A stretch of DNA of 64,000 nucleotides from Acidobacteriota bacterium (GTDB lineage Bacteria > Acidobacteriota > Blastocatellia > Pyrinomonadales > Pyrinomonadaceae), in the NCBI GenBank assembly GCA_019639235.1, contig JAHBSG010000022.1:1-64000 (forward strand), in the 5' to 3' direction. Below the pieces are notes generated by a model. It was not told where the DNA came from and searched no databases. It saw nothing but the letters and a program-made list of their open reading frames with translations. The stretch's first letter is position 1. The number at the start of each line of letters is the position of its first letter. Of this stretch, positions 1 through 8,259 are shown one piece after another. The position numbers and the translations under genes were made by a program.

Positions 1-1
1 C

Positions 2-736
2 GGGTTCACGAAGGGCGATTCCGATGGTGCATTCAGTTTCCCGGCATACTCATATGACCTCTCGGGCGAATATGGCCGGTCGGGCTCGGACGTGCGACAC
101 AATTTTGTTTTTGGCGGTAACGTCTCTTTGCCGTGGCAATTTTCGCTCAATCCGTTCGTAACAGCCAACACCGGGGCTCCGTTTAACATCACGCGTGGCG
201 TTGACCTGAATGGCGACGGCCTGACGAACGAACGGCCGACGTATGGTGAGCTTGGCACGCGATGCGGGGAACTCGGCCTGACGAACTCGTTCTGCGATGT
301 TTCAGGTTTCGACCCGAACGCGATCATTCCGCGAAACTTCGCCGACGGACCGAAGTTCTTCAACGTGAACCTGCGGGTCAGCAAGAACTTCGGGTTCGGT
401 AAGACTGCGACTCCTGCAAACGACCGGGCACAGACGGGCGGCGGCGGTGGTCCTCGCGGCGGCGGGTTTCCGGGAATGGGTGGACGCGGAGGCGGACGTG
501 GTGGTTTCGGAGGCTTTGGCGGTGGCGACGGCCGCAGCCCTTACAATCTGAACATTAGTGTCCAGTTCACGAATCTGTTTAATTCCGTGAACTTTGCTTC
601 GCCTATAAGCAATCTGGCTTCATCCCGCTTTGGCCAGTTCACCCGGACGCAGGGTGGATTCGGTGGGTTTGGCGGATTCGGCGGAAGCGGATCGAATAAC
701 CGCAGCATCTCGCTGCAGGCCCGCTTTAGCTGGTAG
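2..736 (+). CDS. TonB-dependent receptor / Oar-like outer-membrane beta-barrel, C-terminal part (5' end outside window)
   Basis: The reading frame is open from the first bases, so only the C-terminal ~245 residues of a larger protein are present. They have the alternating pattern of outer-membrane beta strands and end in an aromatic residue (…ARFSW), as BAM-assembled barrels do. The text resembles the C-terminus of Acidobacteria TonB-dependent receptors that carry an N-terminal carboxypeptidase-regulatory domain (established family knowledge; that domain would lie upstream). Two strongly Gly-rich stretches interrupt the barrel: one at about nt 434-535 with GGRGGG and GGFGGFGGG words, and one at nt 655-695 with repeated GGFGGFGG. 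They probably form surface loops. An internal GTG at nt 92 is not the true start. A terminator follows. The substrate cannot be told from sequence. Confidence 0.85.
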   Translation, partial: GFTKGDSDGAFSFPAYSYDLSGEYGRSGSDVRHNFVFGGNVSLPWQFSLNPFVTANTGAPFNITRGVDLNGDGLTNERPTYGELGTRCGELGLTNSFCDVSGFDPNAIIPRNFADGPKFFNVNLRVSKNFGFGKTATPANDRAQTGGGGGPRGGGFPGMGGRGGGRGGFGGFGGGDGRSPYNLNISVQFTNLFNSVNFASPISNLASSRFGQFTRTQGGFGGFGGFGGSGSNNRSISLQARFSW

Positions 737-761
737 AATTCGGTGTAATTCCGAAAGCGGA

Positions 762-798
762 GACGGGCTCACATTTGCGGGCCCGTCGTCTTTTTATT
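762..798 (+). terminator. Rho-independent terminator after the receptor gene
   Basis: A perfect 7-bp stem (GACGGGC at 762-768 with GCCCGTC at 781-787) is followed by GTCTTTTTATTT. Confidence 0.8.
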
Positions 799-825
799 TG
801 GTCGATGACGCAGTATCTTTGAGTT

Positions 826-1539
826 ATGAATACAAGGTTCATTTCATTGGGTCTTCTTTTGCTCTTTTTCGCGGCGGGAACATTGGCACAGCCGGCAGGT
901 GATTTTGCCGCTGAACGCGAGCTTGCCCGGTTGGCTGTCGAGGCTCACGGCGGCGAAAAATTCCGCACGATGAAGACACTGCTAGTTACCGGCGGGGTCG
1001 ATATCACGACCTCTCAATTTCCGCAGGCGATACCGGCCACGTTCGTAACAATTTTCGCAGGCGACCGGTACCGGTTCGAGCTAAATAATCCGTTTCAGCC
1101 GATCAGGCAGGCGAACGATGGAACGAAGACCACCTCGACGATACAAAACGGGTTTACCCTTCCGCCGGTCAATCGGATAGGCTTTCCGGTTCTTCAACGC
1201 ATCGGAGAGACAGGTTTCGTCGTGACAGCGATTCCGGACAACAAGAAAAAACGGAAGGGGTTTCGAGTGACCTCGCCTGAAGGCTATCAGACAGATTTCT
1301 TTATTGACGCAAAGAGCAATCAGGTCAAGAGCTTTGAGTCCGTATACACGGTCGGAGGGCGGTCGGTAACCACTTCGGCGGAGATCGACCGGCTTAAGCT
1401 TGTTGATGGCGTACTTGTCCCGGAGCGATATGTACAGCGCTTTGATCTTGATCAATTTACGGTGTACGCAAACTTCAAGGCCCGAGAGATCAGCGTTAAC
1501 GGTGATGTGGCAGATGACGTTTTCGTCGTAGGCGAATAG
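826..1539 (+). CDS. Exported LolA-like / outer-membrane lipoprotein-sorting-like protein of unknown function
   Basis: A 237-residue protein with a clear signal peptide: basic MNTR, a Leu/Phe-rich core, and likely cleavage after …GTLAQ near residue 22. The mature part starts with an ALARLAVEAHGG-type helix and continues in short beta segments. This pattern is seen in LolA-fold proteins that Acidobacteria carry in many copies (family resemblance, not a motif match). It contains no Cys and no obvious catalytic residues. It stands alone between two terminators, so it is probably monocistronic. A periplasmic role binding lipid or hydrophobic ligand is inference only. Confidence 0.6.
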   Translation: MNTRFISLGLLLLFFAAGTLAQPAGDFAAERELARLAVEAHGGEKFRTMKTLLVTGGVDITTSQFPQAIPATFVTIFAGDRYRFELNNPFQPIRQANDGTKTTSTIQNGFTLPPVNRIGFPVLQRIGETGFVVTAIPDNKKKRKGFRVTSPEGYQTDFFIDAKSNQVKSFESVYTVGGRSVTTSAEIDRLKLVDGVLVPERYVQRFDLDQFTVYANFKAREISVNGDVADDVFVVGE

Positions 1540-1555
1540 GACTATTGTAAAATGA

Positions 1556-1594
1556 AAATGCCGCCGTGCTTGGATGGCAGGGCGGCATTTCTTT
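1556..1594. terminator. Bidirectional terminator between convergent genes
   Basis: A perfect 10-bp stem, AAATGCCGCC (1556-1565) with GGCGGCATTT (1581-1590). A-rich and T-rich flanks suit termination from either side. Confidence 0.8.
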
Positions 1595-1612
1595 GCTTCC
1601 GGATTAACGGCC

Positions 1613-2566
1613 TTACTTTGAAAAGCGGCTACTCTTCCACCAGTCGATGGTCCGCTCCAGCCCTTCCTCGAGCCCGACAAGCTTCGAGTAACCGAGGCAC
1701 TCGATCGCCTTTCGGTTATCCGCCTGCGAGTGCTTCACATCGCCTTTTCGTTCCGGCTGGAAGTCGGCGACGACATCGTCTCGGCCGGAGATCTTCTTCA
1801 TCACCTCGACTAGGTCGTTGAGCGATATCCGCTCGCCGTTTGCAACATTCATCACCTCACCGATGCCCTTATCCGTTTCCGATGCTTTGATGTTCGCATC
1901 GACGACGTTGGCAACAAACGTAAAGTCGCGGGTCTGTTCGCCGTCGCCATAGATGACAGGCGTGCCGCCCCGCATGAACGCATCAATGAACCGTGAAATG
2001 ACACCCGAGTATTGCGACGAGGGATTTTGACGAGGGCCGAAGACGTTGAAGTAGCGTAGCGAAACGGTCTCGAGGCCGTAAACCTGCGAGAAAACGCGGC
2101 AGTAGTGCTCGCCGGTCAGTTTTGCCGCCGCATAGGGCGAAAGCGGATCAGGCCGCATTGTCTCGACCTTTGGCAGGGTCGGTTGGTCACCGTAAGCCGA
2201 GCTAGAGGCAGCATAAACGAAACGGCGAACGCCGGCATCGCGGGCCGCCAACAAAAGATCGAATGTGGCGTCAACACATGCCTTGTGAGTTTCGGCCGGA
2301 TCTGCAACCGAGCGCGGTACACTTGGCAGGGCTGCTTGGTGGAAGACGGTATCGATGCCCGGGAGTATCTTTGCGAGCAACTCTCGGTCAGAAATGTCGC
2401 CCTCGACAAACTCGAAATCACCGGCGATCTCGTCCAGATTTTCCCGGAAGCCGGTCGCGAAGTTATCAATAAGAATCGGCCTTGCTCCGCGGCGGATCAA
2501 TTCGTCGGCGAGGTTCGAGCCGATGAAGCCGGCTCCTCCGGTGACCAGAAATCTCGGTGTACTCAT
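1613..2566 (-). CDS. NAD-dependent UDP-sugar epimerase (SDR family, WbpP/GalE-like)
   Basis: A 317-residue extended short-chain dehydrogenase. It shows the Rossmann motif TGGAGFIG (residues 9-16), a serine run SSSAYGD near 121-127 and the catalytic pair Y145-x3-K149 (YAAAK). The HQAALPSVPRSV and RYFNVFGPRQ segments match UDP-GlcNAc/GlcNAcA C4-epimerases of the WbpP type more than plain GalE (family knowledge). It interconverts C4 epimers of a UDP-sugar for cell-surface polysaccharide or LPS. It lies 33 bp downstream of UDP-glucose dehydrogenase on the same strand, so the two probably form an operon making acidic UDP-sugars. Exact substrate is uncertain. The ATG at 2566 follows a weak ribosome-binding site (AGGTT). 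Confidence 0.85.
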   Translation of the reverse strand: MSTPRFLVTGGAGFIGSNLADELIRRGARPILIDNFATGFRENLDEIAGDFEFVEGDISDRELLAKILPGIDTVFHQAALPSVPRSVADPAETHKACVDATFDLLLAARDAGVRRFVYAASSSAYGDQPTLPKVETMRPDPLSPYAAAKLTGEHYCRVFSQVYGLETVSLRYFNVFGPRQNPSSQYSGVISRFIDAFMRGGTPVIYGDGEQTRDFTFVANVVDANIKASETDKGIGEVMNVANGERISLNDLVEVMKKISGRDDVVADFQPERKGDVKHSQADNRKAIECLGYSKLVGLEEGLERTIDWWKSSRFSK

Positions 2567-2599
2567 ATATATAACCTAAACGAGGGGAAAGGGTCGGCC

Positions 2600-3898
2600 C
2601 TAGCGGCCGACCCCGACGTATTCGAACCCAAGCTCACGCATATCTTCAGGCTCGTAGACATTTCGAAGGTCCGCTATCTTCGGCGAGCGGAGAAGCGACT
2701 TCACGCGGTCCATATCAAGAGCACGGAACTGGTTCCATTCAGTAACGATGACCATCGCATCCGCGTCCTTGATCGCGTCATATTCGTCGGCAGCGTACTC
2801 GACACCGTTGATGTAGTGCCTGGATTCCTCCATAGCGACCGGGTCAAAGGCACGTACGCTTGCTCCGCGCTCGATCATTCCGTGGACGATCTCGATGGCC
2901 GGAGATTCACGCATATCGTCGGTCTCGGGTTTGAAGGAAAGCCCGAGAACGCCGATCTGTTTGCCGTTCAGATCGCCGACGAGCTTTTCGATCTTAGGGA
3001 TCATCGCCTGCCGCTGCAGGTCGTTCGCGAGAATGACCGCATCGACGATCCGCGTTTCGACGCCGAACTGGTCGGCAACGGTCGTAAGTGCACGCGTATC
3101 TTTCGGGAAGCAGGAGCCGCCGTAACCCGGGCCGGGATGGAGGAACTTGCGGCCAATGCGATTGTCCATTCCCATTCCGCGAGCGACATCGTGGACGTCG
3201 CATCCGATGGCGTCGCAAAGGTTCGCGATCTCATTGATGAACGTGATCTTTGTAGCGAGGAACGCGTTCGCGGCGTATTTGATAAGTTCGGCTGCTTCGA
3301 GCGAAGTGATCACGATCGGCGTCTCGATGAGATAAAGGGGCCGGTAAAGTTCCTTCATCACCTCGATCGCCCGCTGCTCGTTGCTGCCGATCACAACGCG
3401 GTCGGGCCGCATGAAGTCTTCGATCGCAGCACCTTCACGGAGAAACTCAGGATTCGAGGCAACTCCAAAGTCCGTGGCTGTTTCGAGATTTGCGGATACA
3501 AAATCGCGAAGCCATTTTCCGGTGCCGACGGGCACGGTCGATTTGGTGACAAGGACCTTGTAACCATTCATCGCCTTTGCCACATCAAGAGCGGCCTGCT
3601 GGTAATAGCTCATGTCCGGTGAGCCGTCTTCCTTTGGAGGCGTGCCCACCGCGAGAAAGACGACCTCAGCCCCGGAAACGGCCGTTCCAAGCTCGGTTGT
3701 GAAATGCAGCCTGCCGGCCTTCACATTCTTTTCGACCAACTGATCAAGCCCCGGTTCGTATATGGGGATGACGCCATTCTTGAGCTTTTCGATCTTGTCG
3801 GCATCAACGTCAACACACGTTACATCCACGCCGAATTCGGCAAAGCAAGCTCCCGACACCAAACCAACATATCCTGTTCCAATAACTGCTATGTGCAT
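2600..3898 (-). CDS. ugd: UDP-glucose 6-dehydrogenase
   Basis: A 432-residue protein of the UDP-glucose/GDP-mannose dehydrogenase family. The N-terminal NAD fold opens with VIGTGYVGL (residues 5-13). The catalytic cysteine is C263 in GGSCFPKD, and the central domain has EAAELIKYAANAFLA. It oxidises UDP-glucose twice to UDP-glucuronate in the cytoplasm, a precursor for exopolysaccharide or LPS. Length is typical of TuaD/Ugd enzymes. It is the first gene of a probable two-gene operon with the downstream epimerase, which could convert UDP-glucuronate further. The start ATG at 3898 gives the canonical MHIAVIGTGY beginning. Confidence 0.95.
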   Translation of the reverse strand: MHIAVIGTGYVGLVSGACFAEFGVDVTCVDVDADKIEKLKNGVIPIYEPGLDQLVEKNVKAGRLHFTTELGTAVSGAEVVFLAVGTPPKEDGSPDMSYYQQAALDVAKAMNGYKVLVTKSTVPVGTGKWLRDFVSANLETATDFGVASNPEFLREGAAIEDFMRPDRVVIGSNEQRAIEVMKELYRPLYLIETPIVITSLEAAELIKYAANAFLATKITFINEIANLCDAIGCDVHDVARGMGMDNRIGRKFLHPGPGYGGSCFPKDTRALTTVADQFGVETRIVDAVILANDLQRQAMIPKIEKLVGDLNGKQIGVLGLSFKPETDDMRESPAIEIVHGMIERGASVRAFDPVAMEESRHYINGVEYAADEYDAIKDADAMVIVTEWNQFRALDMDRVKSLLRSPKIADLRNVYEPEDMRELGFEYVGVGR

Positions 3899-3947
3899 AA
3901 ATCAATGTATGAACGAAACTATGATTCTACGAAAATTGCGAGAGACA

Positions 3948-3989
3948 AACAAAGAAGTGCGGGCCACTTTTTCAAATGACCCGCACTTC
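3948..3989 (-). terminator. Terminator after the 4016-4723 gene
   Basis: A perfect 10-bp stem (GAAGTGCGGG at 3954-3963 with CCCGCACTTC at 3980-3989). On the minus strand it is followed by TTTGTTTG. Confidence 0.75.
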
Positions 3990-4015
3990 AAAAACGACTT
4001 CTGCTAAAGAGAAGA

Positions 4016-4723
4016 TTACCTGGTCGGGCTGACCACGATGGTTCCGCCGCCAATTGTTGTATCGGTCTTACGCGAACCAAGAAGAATAGCAGCACCGGCA
4101 GCTCCTGCACCAAGAAGGATCAGCCACGGCCATCCTGCAAAGCGTAGCGGCGGAGCCGAACCCGGACGGAGGCACGGTTCGCAACCCTGCTGTTCCATTC
4201 TGCCTGCCGTAGCCGACGTGCCGGCTGCGATCTGGCGATCCGAGCTGCCTTCGCGGAGCGTTACCGTACCCGAGGTCGTATCGACGTGAGTATGTGAGCA
4301 CTCGATCTCAACAAGGAAGTTGTTGGCCTGTCCGGCGTCGGCGATCAGCGTCGCGTCCTTTGTCGTGACAGTCATGGCGACGCCAGCAGCGTTCGCGACA
4401 CGAACTTTTCCTGATGAGGCGATCACAACGATCCCGTTCGGGCTAAAATTGATCGTGGCGTTGGTGTTTTCGAGCAGTTCGACCCGCCCGGCCTTTCCAA
4501 GATTAACGGTAGCCGACGATGCGGCACCGGTCGCAACCGAACTTCCCGAAACGATGGTCGAGTTCGAAACTGCCGATTGGCCATTAACGGTCACCTGACC
4601 GCTTACAGTGATCTCTCCGGTTACATCACCCGGAACGGCCAGAGCGACCATTGAATAAACCGTCAAGACTGCGACCGCGTTCATGGCGGTTACAAATTTA
4701 CGAAGAGTGTTCTTGCCGAGCAT
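4016..4723 (-). CDS. FecR-like protein with C-terminal membrane helix, paralogue 1
   Basis: A 235-residue protein read from ATG 4723, which has AGGAGGA 10 nt upstream; a TTG 24 nt further out lies before that site and is rejected. It has a signal peptide or signal anchor (residues ~10-35), then a FecR-like beta-strand region in which threshold words such as VNLGKAG, NATINF and GKVRV occur. A C-terminal Trp/Leu/Gly-rich membrane segment (WPWLILLGAGAAGAAILLG) and a short tail ending VVSPTR follow. Four cysteines are present (…IECS…, …GCEPC…). The next gene is a shorter paralogue with the same plan. In FecR proteins this domain lies in the periplasm and senses or shields; no sigma factor or receptor is adjacent, so its role is unknown. 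Confidence 0.65.
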   Translation of the reverse strand: MLGKNTLRKFVTAMNAVAVLTVYSMVALAVPGDVTGEITVSGQVTVNGQSAVSNSTIVSGSSVATGAASSATVNLGKAGRVELLENTNATINFSPNGIVVIASSGKVRVANAAGVAMTVTTKDATLIADAGQANNFLVEIECSHTHVDTTSGTVTLREGSSDRQIAAGTSATAGRMEQQGCEPCLRPGSAPPLRFAGWPWLILLGAGAAGAAILLGSRKTDTTIGGGTIVVSPTR

Positions 4724-4797
4724 TTGAATGTCTTCCTCCTGTGACAATCCCCTGAAAAAATAACAATACCTTTTCGGTAAAATGAATTCTATCGAGA

Positions 4798-5388
4798 TCA
4801 GCGAACCGGGCTGACAACCGTGCTGTTTCCGCCGAGGCGTACTTCATTCGAGTTGTAGGTCGCACCAATGATCATACCGGCAGCAGCACCGCCGAAGACG
4901 AGAGCCCAAAGCCACCAGGCCGCTCCGCCGTTGTCATCATCGTCGTCGTCCTGAGCACGGCCAGCGGTGGCGGTTTCGCCTGCCGGAACCGTCTTAGCCG
5001 AACCATCCGGCATCGCAACTGCAACGCCCGTTTCAGAGGCAAGAACCTTGACGGTTCCGTTCGAAAGGTTTGCGGTGACATTGCGTCCGTCAAAATTGAC
5101 CGAAGTCGTTGTTCCCGGCTCGACACGAATCGCGCCGGCCTTTCCAAAAGAAATGGTTGCCGAAGCATTCTCGGGCGTCGTGATAACGGCCGGGAAGAAA
5201 ACCGAGCGGCTCGACTTGACCGCTTCACCATTGATCGAAACAAAAGATTCCGCTCCGGCGATACCGGATACGGTGAGTTCTCCGGCCACTGCCGGCGTGC
5301 TCGCCAACGTAACCATCGAGTAGGTAAGAAATACCGCAGTCGTCAAGAAAACGGATAGCGACTTCTTAAGCAAAGGTTTCACGGTCAT
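4798..5388 (-). CDS. FecR-like protein with C-terminal membrane helix, paralogue 2
   Basis: A 196-residue protein from ATG 5388, with GAGGAG just upstream; the outer TTG at 5400 overlaps that site and is rejected. Plan: signal segment (AVFLTYSMVTLA), a FecR-like region with FGKAG, SATISF and GTVKV, a VPAGETATAGR motif, an acidic DDDDDD stretch, then a WWLWALVFGGAAAGMIIG membrane helix and a tail ending VVSPVR. The same landmarks (GKAG, ATI.F, TAGR, VVSPxR) occur in the same order in the downstream paralogue, so the pair arose by duplication. Only about 75 bp separate them and they are probably co-transcribed. Function not known; periplasmic with a C-terminal membrane anchor is the simplest topology. 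Confidence 0.65.
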   Translation of the reverse strand: MTVKPLLKKSLSVFLTTAVFLTYSMVTLASTPAVAGELTVSGIAGAESFVSINGEAVKSSRSVFFPAVITTPENASATISFGKAGAIRVEPGTTTSVNFDGRNVTANLSNGTVKVLASETGVAVAMPDGSAKTVPAGETATAGRAQDDDDDDNGGAAWWLWALVFGGAAAGMIIGATYNSNEVRLGGNSTVVSPVR

Positions 5389-5789
5389 AGTGCTCCTCAA
5401 ATTTGATCCCGAAATTGCAAAATTAATTAGAACTTAAACAGAAATTCAAGTCATTCAATGTTTTACACGAATCCTTCGCCAGTGTCAACATTTACACTAT
5501 CAAAGATTTTCGCGGTGTCCGCCCCGAGAGGGCTTCCCGAAAACACATTGAGATGGGTCGAATTTCAGAACTTGCATCCGTTTATACCACAGAAAAGCAG
5601 GTTCGCAAAGCAATTCTTCGATCTTTTACCCATTTTCACGAAATCCTAACGCTATCATAATGAGCCCTGCCGATCTGGGCACAGCAGATTGCGGGCGGTA
5701 AGTTGCCCCGCGGCCGAATTGGCCCGTTCTGCGGAGGTCGCAACAAATTGATTTCCGTATATAAGTTTGCTTTAATCGGTGAAGTTTTT
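5389..5789. other. Intergenic divergent promoter region
   Basis: About 400 bp between a minus-strand and a plus-strand gene, AT-rich near 5400-5520. The 63-codon frame at 5458-5649 has no ribosome-binding site and no family resemblance and is not called. It probably holds both promoters; one operator-like dyad is listed separately. Confidence 0.5.
5482..5497. promoter_or_regulatory. Imperfect palindrome, possible operator
   Basis: GTGTCAACATTTACAC reads as a 16-bp dyad with 6 of 8 positions paired. It lies about 95 bp upstream of the FecR-like pair and 300 bp upstream of the xylF-like gene. No regulator is encoded nearby. Confidence 0.25.
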
Positions 5790-6854
5790 ATGAGAAGTAT
5801 TACGTTGACGGCTTTTTGGCGTATGACCGCTTTGGCGGCGGTCTCAGTTTTTCTTATTTCCTGCGGTGAGCCACAATCGGGCGGGCCGAAGAAGCTCAAG
5901 ATAGGCTTCGCTATGGACACGCTTCGCGAGGAGCGTTGGCAGCGTGACAATGAGGCATTTAAGGCTCACTGCGAAAAGATGAACGTCGAATGCATCATTA
6001 CGGTCGCGGACAACAGGGCTGAGAAACAGGCCAATGACGTTGAGAACCTTTTGACCCAGGGTGTTGATGTGCTCGTCATCGCCCCTAGCAATGCGAAGCA
6101 GGCGGCATCGATGGTCGAAAAGGCCAAGGCCCAGAATGTCCCGGTCATCAGCTACGACCGGCTCATCGATTCGGACAAGATCGACCTTTATATATCGCAC
6201 CAGGTTCCCGTGATAGGAAAGAAGATCGCCGAATACGCGGTCGCCAAGGTTCCGAAAGGGAACTACCTGATGGTTTATGGTTCTTCGACGGACAACAACG
6301 CGTCGATAATGAAGAAGGAACAGATGGCGATCATCCAGCCATTCGTTGACCGCGGTGACATTAAGATCGTGGCAGAGCAGTTCATTGAAGGATGGGACCC
6401 GGAGCTTGCCCTTAATTTTGTCGAAAACGCGCTAACGCAGAATAACGACAACATTCAGGCGATCGTTGTTTCCAACGATGGTATGGCCGGTGGAGCTGTT
6501 AATGCTCTGGCGAAAAAAGGTCTTTCCGGAAAGATCCTTGTAACCGGTCAGGACGCCCAACTTGACGCGTTGCAGCGTATAGCGGAAGGGCGGCAGTCGA
6601 TGACCGTCTATAAGCCGATCATTCCGCTTGCGAGCGGAGCGGTCGATGCGGCGATCAAGTTGGCGAAAGGCGAGAAACTCGAAACTTCGCCATTCCGTAA
6701 TGACGCGATCGGAAAGGAGATTCCTGCGATCCTCCTGGATGTGTTCTCGGTTGATAAGGATAATTTGATGGATACCGTCATTAAGGACGGCTATTCGAAG
6801 TTTGAGGACGTTTTTCGTAACGTCCCTGAGGCCGATAGACCGAAGAGGCCGTAG
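5790..6854 (+). CDS. XylF-like sugar-binding lipoprotein (periplasmic binding protein type 1)
   Basis: A 354-residue protein from ATG 5790 (GGTGAAG 5' of it); a longer frame from 5703 has no support. Signal peptide with lipobox LISC, lipidated Cys C25. The mature part begins KIGFAMDTLREERWQRD and carries the two-lobed type 1 periplasmic-binding fold. Words such as ADNRAEKQANDVENLL, PVISYDRLI and VVSNDGMAGGA match D-xylose-binding XylF and close monosaccharide binders (family knowledge). It would bind a pentose or hexose at the membrane surface. Only 11 bp separate it from a ROK sugar kinase, suggesting an uptake-phosphorylation pair, but no ABC ATPase or permease is in the window. Confidence 0.85.
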   Translation: MRSITLTAFWRMTALAAVSVFLISCGEPQSGGPKKLKIGFAMDTLREERWQRDNEAFKAHCEKMNVECIITVADNRAEKQANDVENLLTQGVDVLVIAPSNAKQAASMVEKAKAQNVPVISYDRLIDSDKIDLYISHQVPVIGKKIAEYAVAKVPKGNYLMVYGSSTDNNASIMKKEQMAIIQPFVDRGDIKIVAEQFIEGWDPELALNFVENALTQNNDNIQAIVVSNDGMAGGAVNALAKKGLSGKILVTGQDAQLDALQRIAEGRQSMTVYKPIIPLASGAVDAAIKLAKGEKLETSPFRNDAIGKEIPAILLDVFSVDKDNLMDTVIKDGYSKFEDVFRNVPEADRPKRP

Positions 6855-6865
6855 AGGTTTACCTC

Positions 6866-7828
6866 ATGAAGAAGATGGTTCTCGCCGCCGATCTTGGTGG
6901 AACAAATCTCCGAATGGCCGTTATCGGCGAGAATGGCGAGACAAAATATCGTTCGCGAAGCAGTACCCCGTCCTCCCGGCGTAGAGAGGACGTGGTCGAT
7001 CTGTTGGTCGGTTCGGCTCGCGAATGCATCGAGGCGACAAGGAGCGATGGCACGATCTCGGCATTCGGGATCGCGGCCCCGGCAGTCCTTGATCATGAAG
7101 CGGGGCGGGTCCTGGTCGCACCGAACCTGCCCGAGCTGAACGACTTTTCTCTCGCATCGGCCGTTTCAGGCTTGCTCGGAATTGAGGTTTTCCTCGAAAA
7201 TGACGCGAATGCAGCTGCGATCGGCGAGAATTGGTTAGGGGCATCACACGGTTTCAACAGTTCGATATGCGTCACTCTTGGCACCGGCGTCGGCGGTGGT
7301 GTGATAATCGACGGTAAGCCCTTGCGGGGAATAGACGGCACAGCCGGAGAGATAGGGCATATCTGCGTTGAGCCCTTTGGCCATCCGTGCGGATGCGGAA
7401 GCGTTGGATGTTTGGAACAATATTCGTCAGCAACGGCCGTTGTCCGGATGGCAAAGGAACTTCTGTCGGAATTCCCTGATTCAAGCTTCGCGTCGGGAAA
7501 TGACCTTTCTTCGCTCGATGTTTATAATGCTGCCATCTCCGGCGACCCATTAGCGAATGAGGTTTTTCGCAGGTTCGGCTTTTATTTAGGGGTGGCTCTT
7601 GGCGGCCTGATCAATGTCCTGAATCCTGAGGTTATCGTGATCGGAGGCGGCGCTTCAGAGAGCTGGGACGTATTTATCGAGCCGCTCAACCAGGAGATCA
7701 GAAAAAGAGCGTTCAAACGGCCGGCAGACCGTGTTATTATTGTAAAAGCTAAGCTTGGCGACGATGCCGGGATCCTTGGTGTCGCCAAACTTGCCTTCAG
7801 CTCATCAAATATCGGCCTTGCAGTTTAG
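6866..7828 (+). CDS. ROK-family sugar kinase (glucokinase-like)
   Basis: A 320-residue ROK kinase. It has the phosphate-binding motif DLGGT (9-13), catalytic D113 in ENDANA, the glycine motif LGTGVGGG (138-145), and the ROK zinc signature H165…C175-x-C177-x4-C182 in HPCGCGSVGCLE. It phosphorylates a hexose such as glucose or N-acetylglucosamine/mannosamine with ATP. No N-terminal helix-turn-helix is present, so it is an enzyme and not a ROK repressor. It follows the sugar-binding lipoprotein by 11 bp and is likely co-transcribed; this suggests it activates the sugar that protein captures. Exact sugar unknown. Confidence 0.9.
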   Translation: MKKMVLAADLGGTNLRMAVIGENGETKYRSRSSTPSSRRREDVVDLLVGSARECIEATRSDGTISAFGIAAPAVLDHEAGRVLVAPNLPELNDFSLASAVSGLLGIEVFLENDANAAAIGENWLGASHGFNSSICVTLGTGVGGGVIIDGKPLRGIDGTAGEIGHICVEPFGHPCGCGSVGCLEQYSSATAVVRMAKELLSEFPDSSFASGNDLSSLDVYNAAISGDPLANEVFRRFGFYLGVALGGLINVLNPEVIVIGGGASESWDVFIEPLNQEIRKRAFKRPADRVIIVKAKLGDDAGILGVAKLAFSSSNIGLAV

Positions 7829-7842
7829 TCCGCGTAAACTCT

Positions 7843-8250
7843 ATGGATGCGTATCATAAGGTTCTGGTAAAGATCTACGAGATCACCGGAGGAAAAGATA
7901 ATGTAGATGTCGATTTTGCTGACCTTCTTAAGAAGGAGGGCTTTTTCCCGAGCATTGAAGACATCAAAAGCTACCTTTCCTCGGAAAGCTGGATCGCTGA
8001 GACAAGCCGCGTGAATATCGTGCGGATAACTCACTGGGGCGTCGCGGAGGCGAAGCGGTCACTTTCCAACGCTCCGGACCCAAAGACCGCGATCGAAAAA
8101 GAAACCCGGACGCTCGTCAACGCAGCCAAGGACCTTGCACTAATGGCGGAGGAGCTTAGCGGTGCCCCGGCAAAAGATAAGGTCAAGGCGATCGAAGCAA
8201 AGCTTGCGGCGATCGGTGAACTGGTCGAGAAGGTAAAAGCGAACTTGTAA
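7843..8250 (+). CDS. Small conserved-type protein of unknown function
   Basis: A 135-residue soluble protein with no signal peptide. Residues 1-75 look like a winged-helix-type arrangement (helices at 2-14 and 25-32, a DIKSYLSSESW helix, then a strand pair ending VRITHWGVAEAKRS). Residues 80-135 are an Ala/Lys/Glu-rich coiled coil (ETRTLVNAAKDLALMAEEL, KAIEAKLAAIGELVEKVKANL). No family was recognised. It begins 14 bp after the ROK kinase and probably belongs to the same transcript, upstream of the rimP leader. A DNA-binding function is possible but is inference from predicted shape only. Confidence 0.55.
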   Translation: MDAYHKVLVKIYEITGGKDNVDVDFADLLKKEGFFPSIEDIKSYLSSESWIAETSRVNIVRITHWGVAEAKRSLSNAPDPKTAIEKETRTLVNAAKDLALMAEELSGAPAKDKVKAIEAKLAAIGELVEKVKANL

Positions 8251-8259
8251 CTAATTTAT

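Noticed and set aside
2105-3622. 505-codon plus-strand open frame across the epimerase and ugd genes
   Set aside because: It is antisense to two well-identified enzymes and reads as a shadow of their codon bias; no start signal or family resemblance.
5458-5649. 63-codon plus-strand frame in the divergent region
   Set aside because: No ribosome-binding site, no homology, AT-rich promoter-like DNA.
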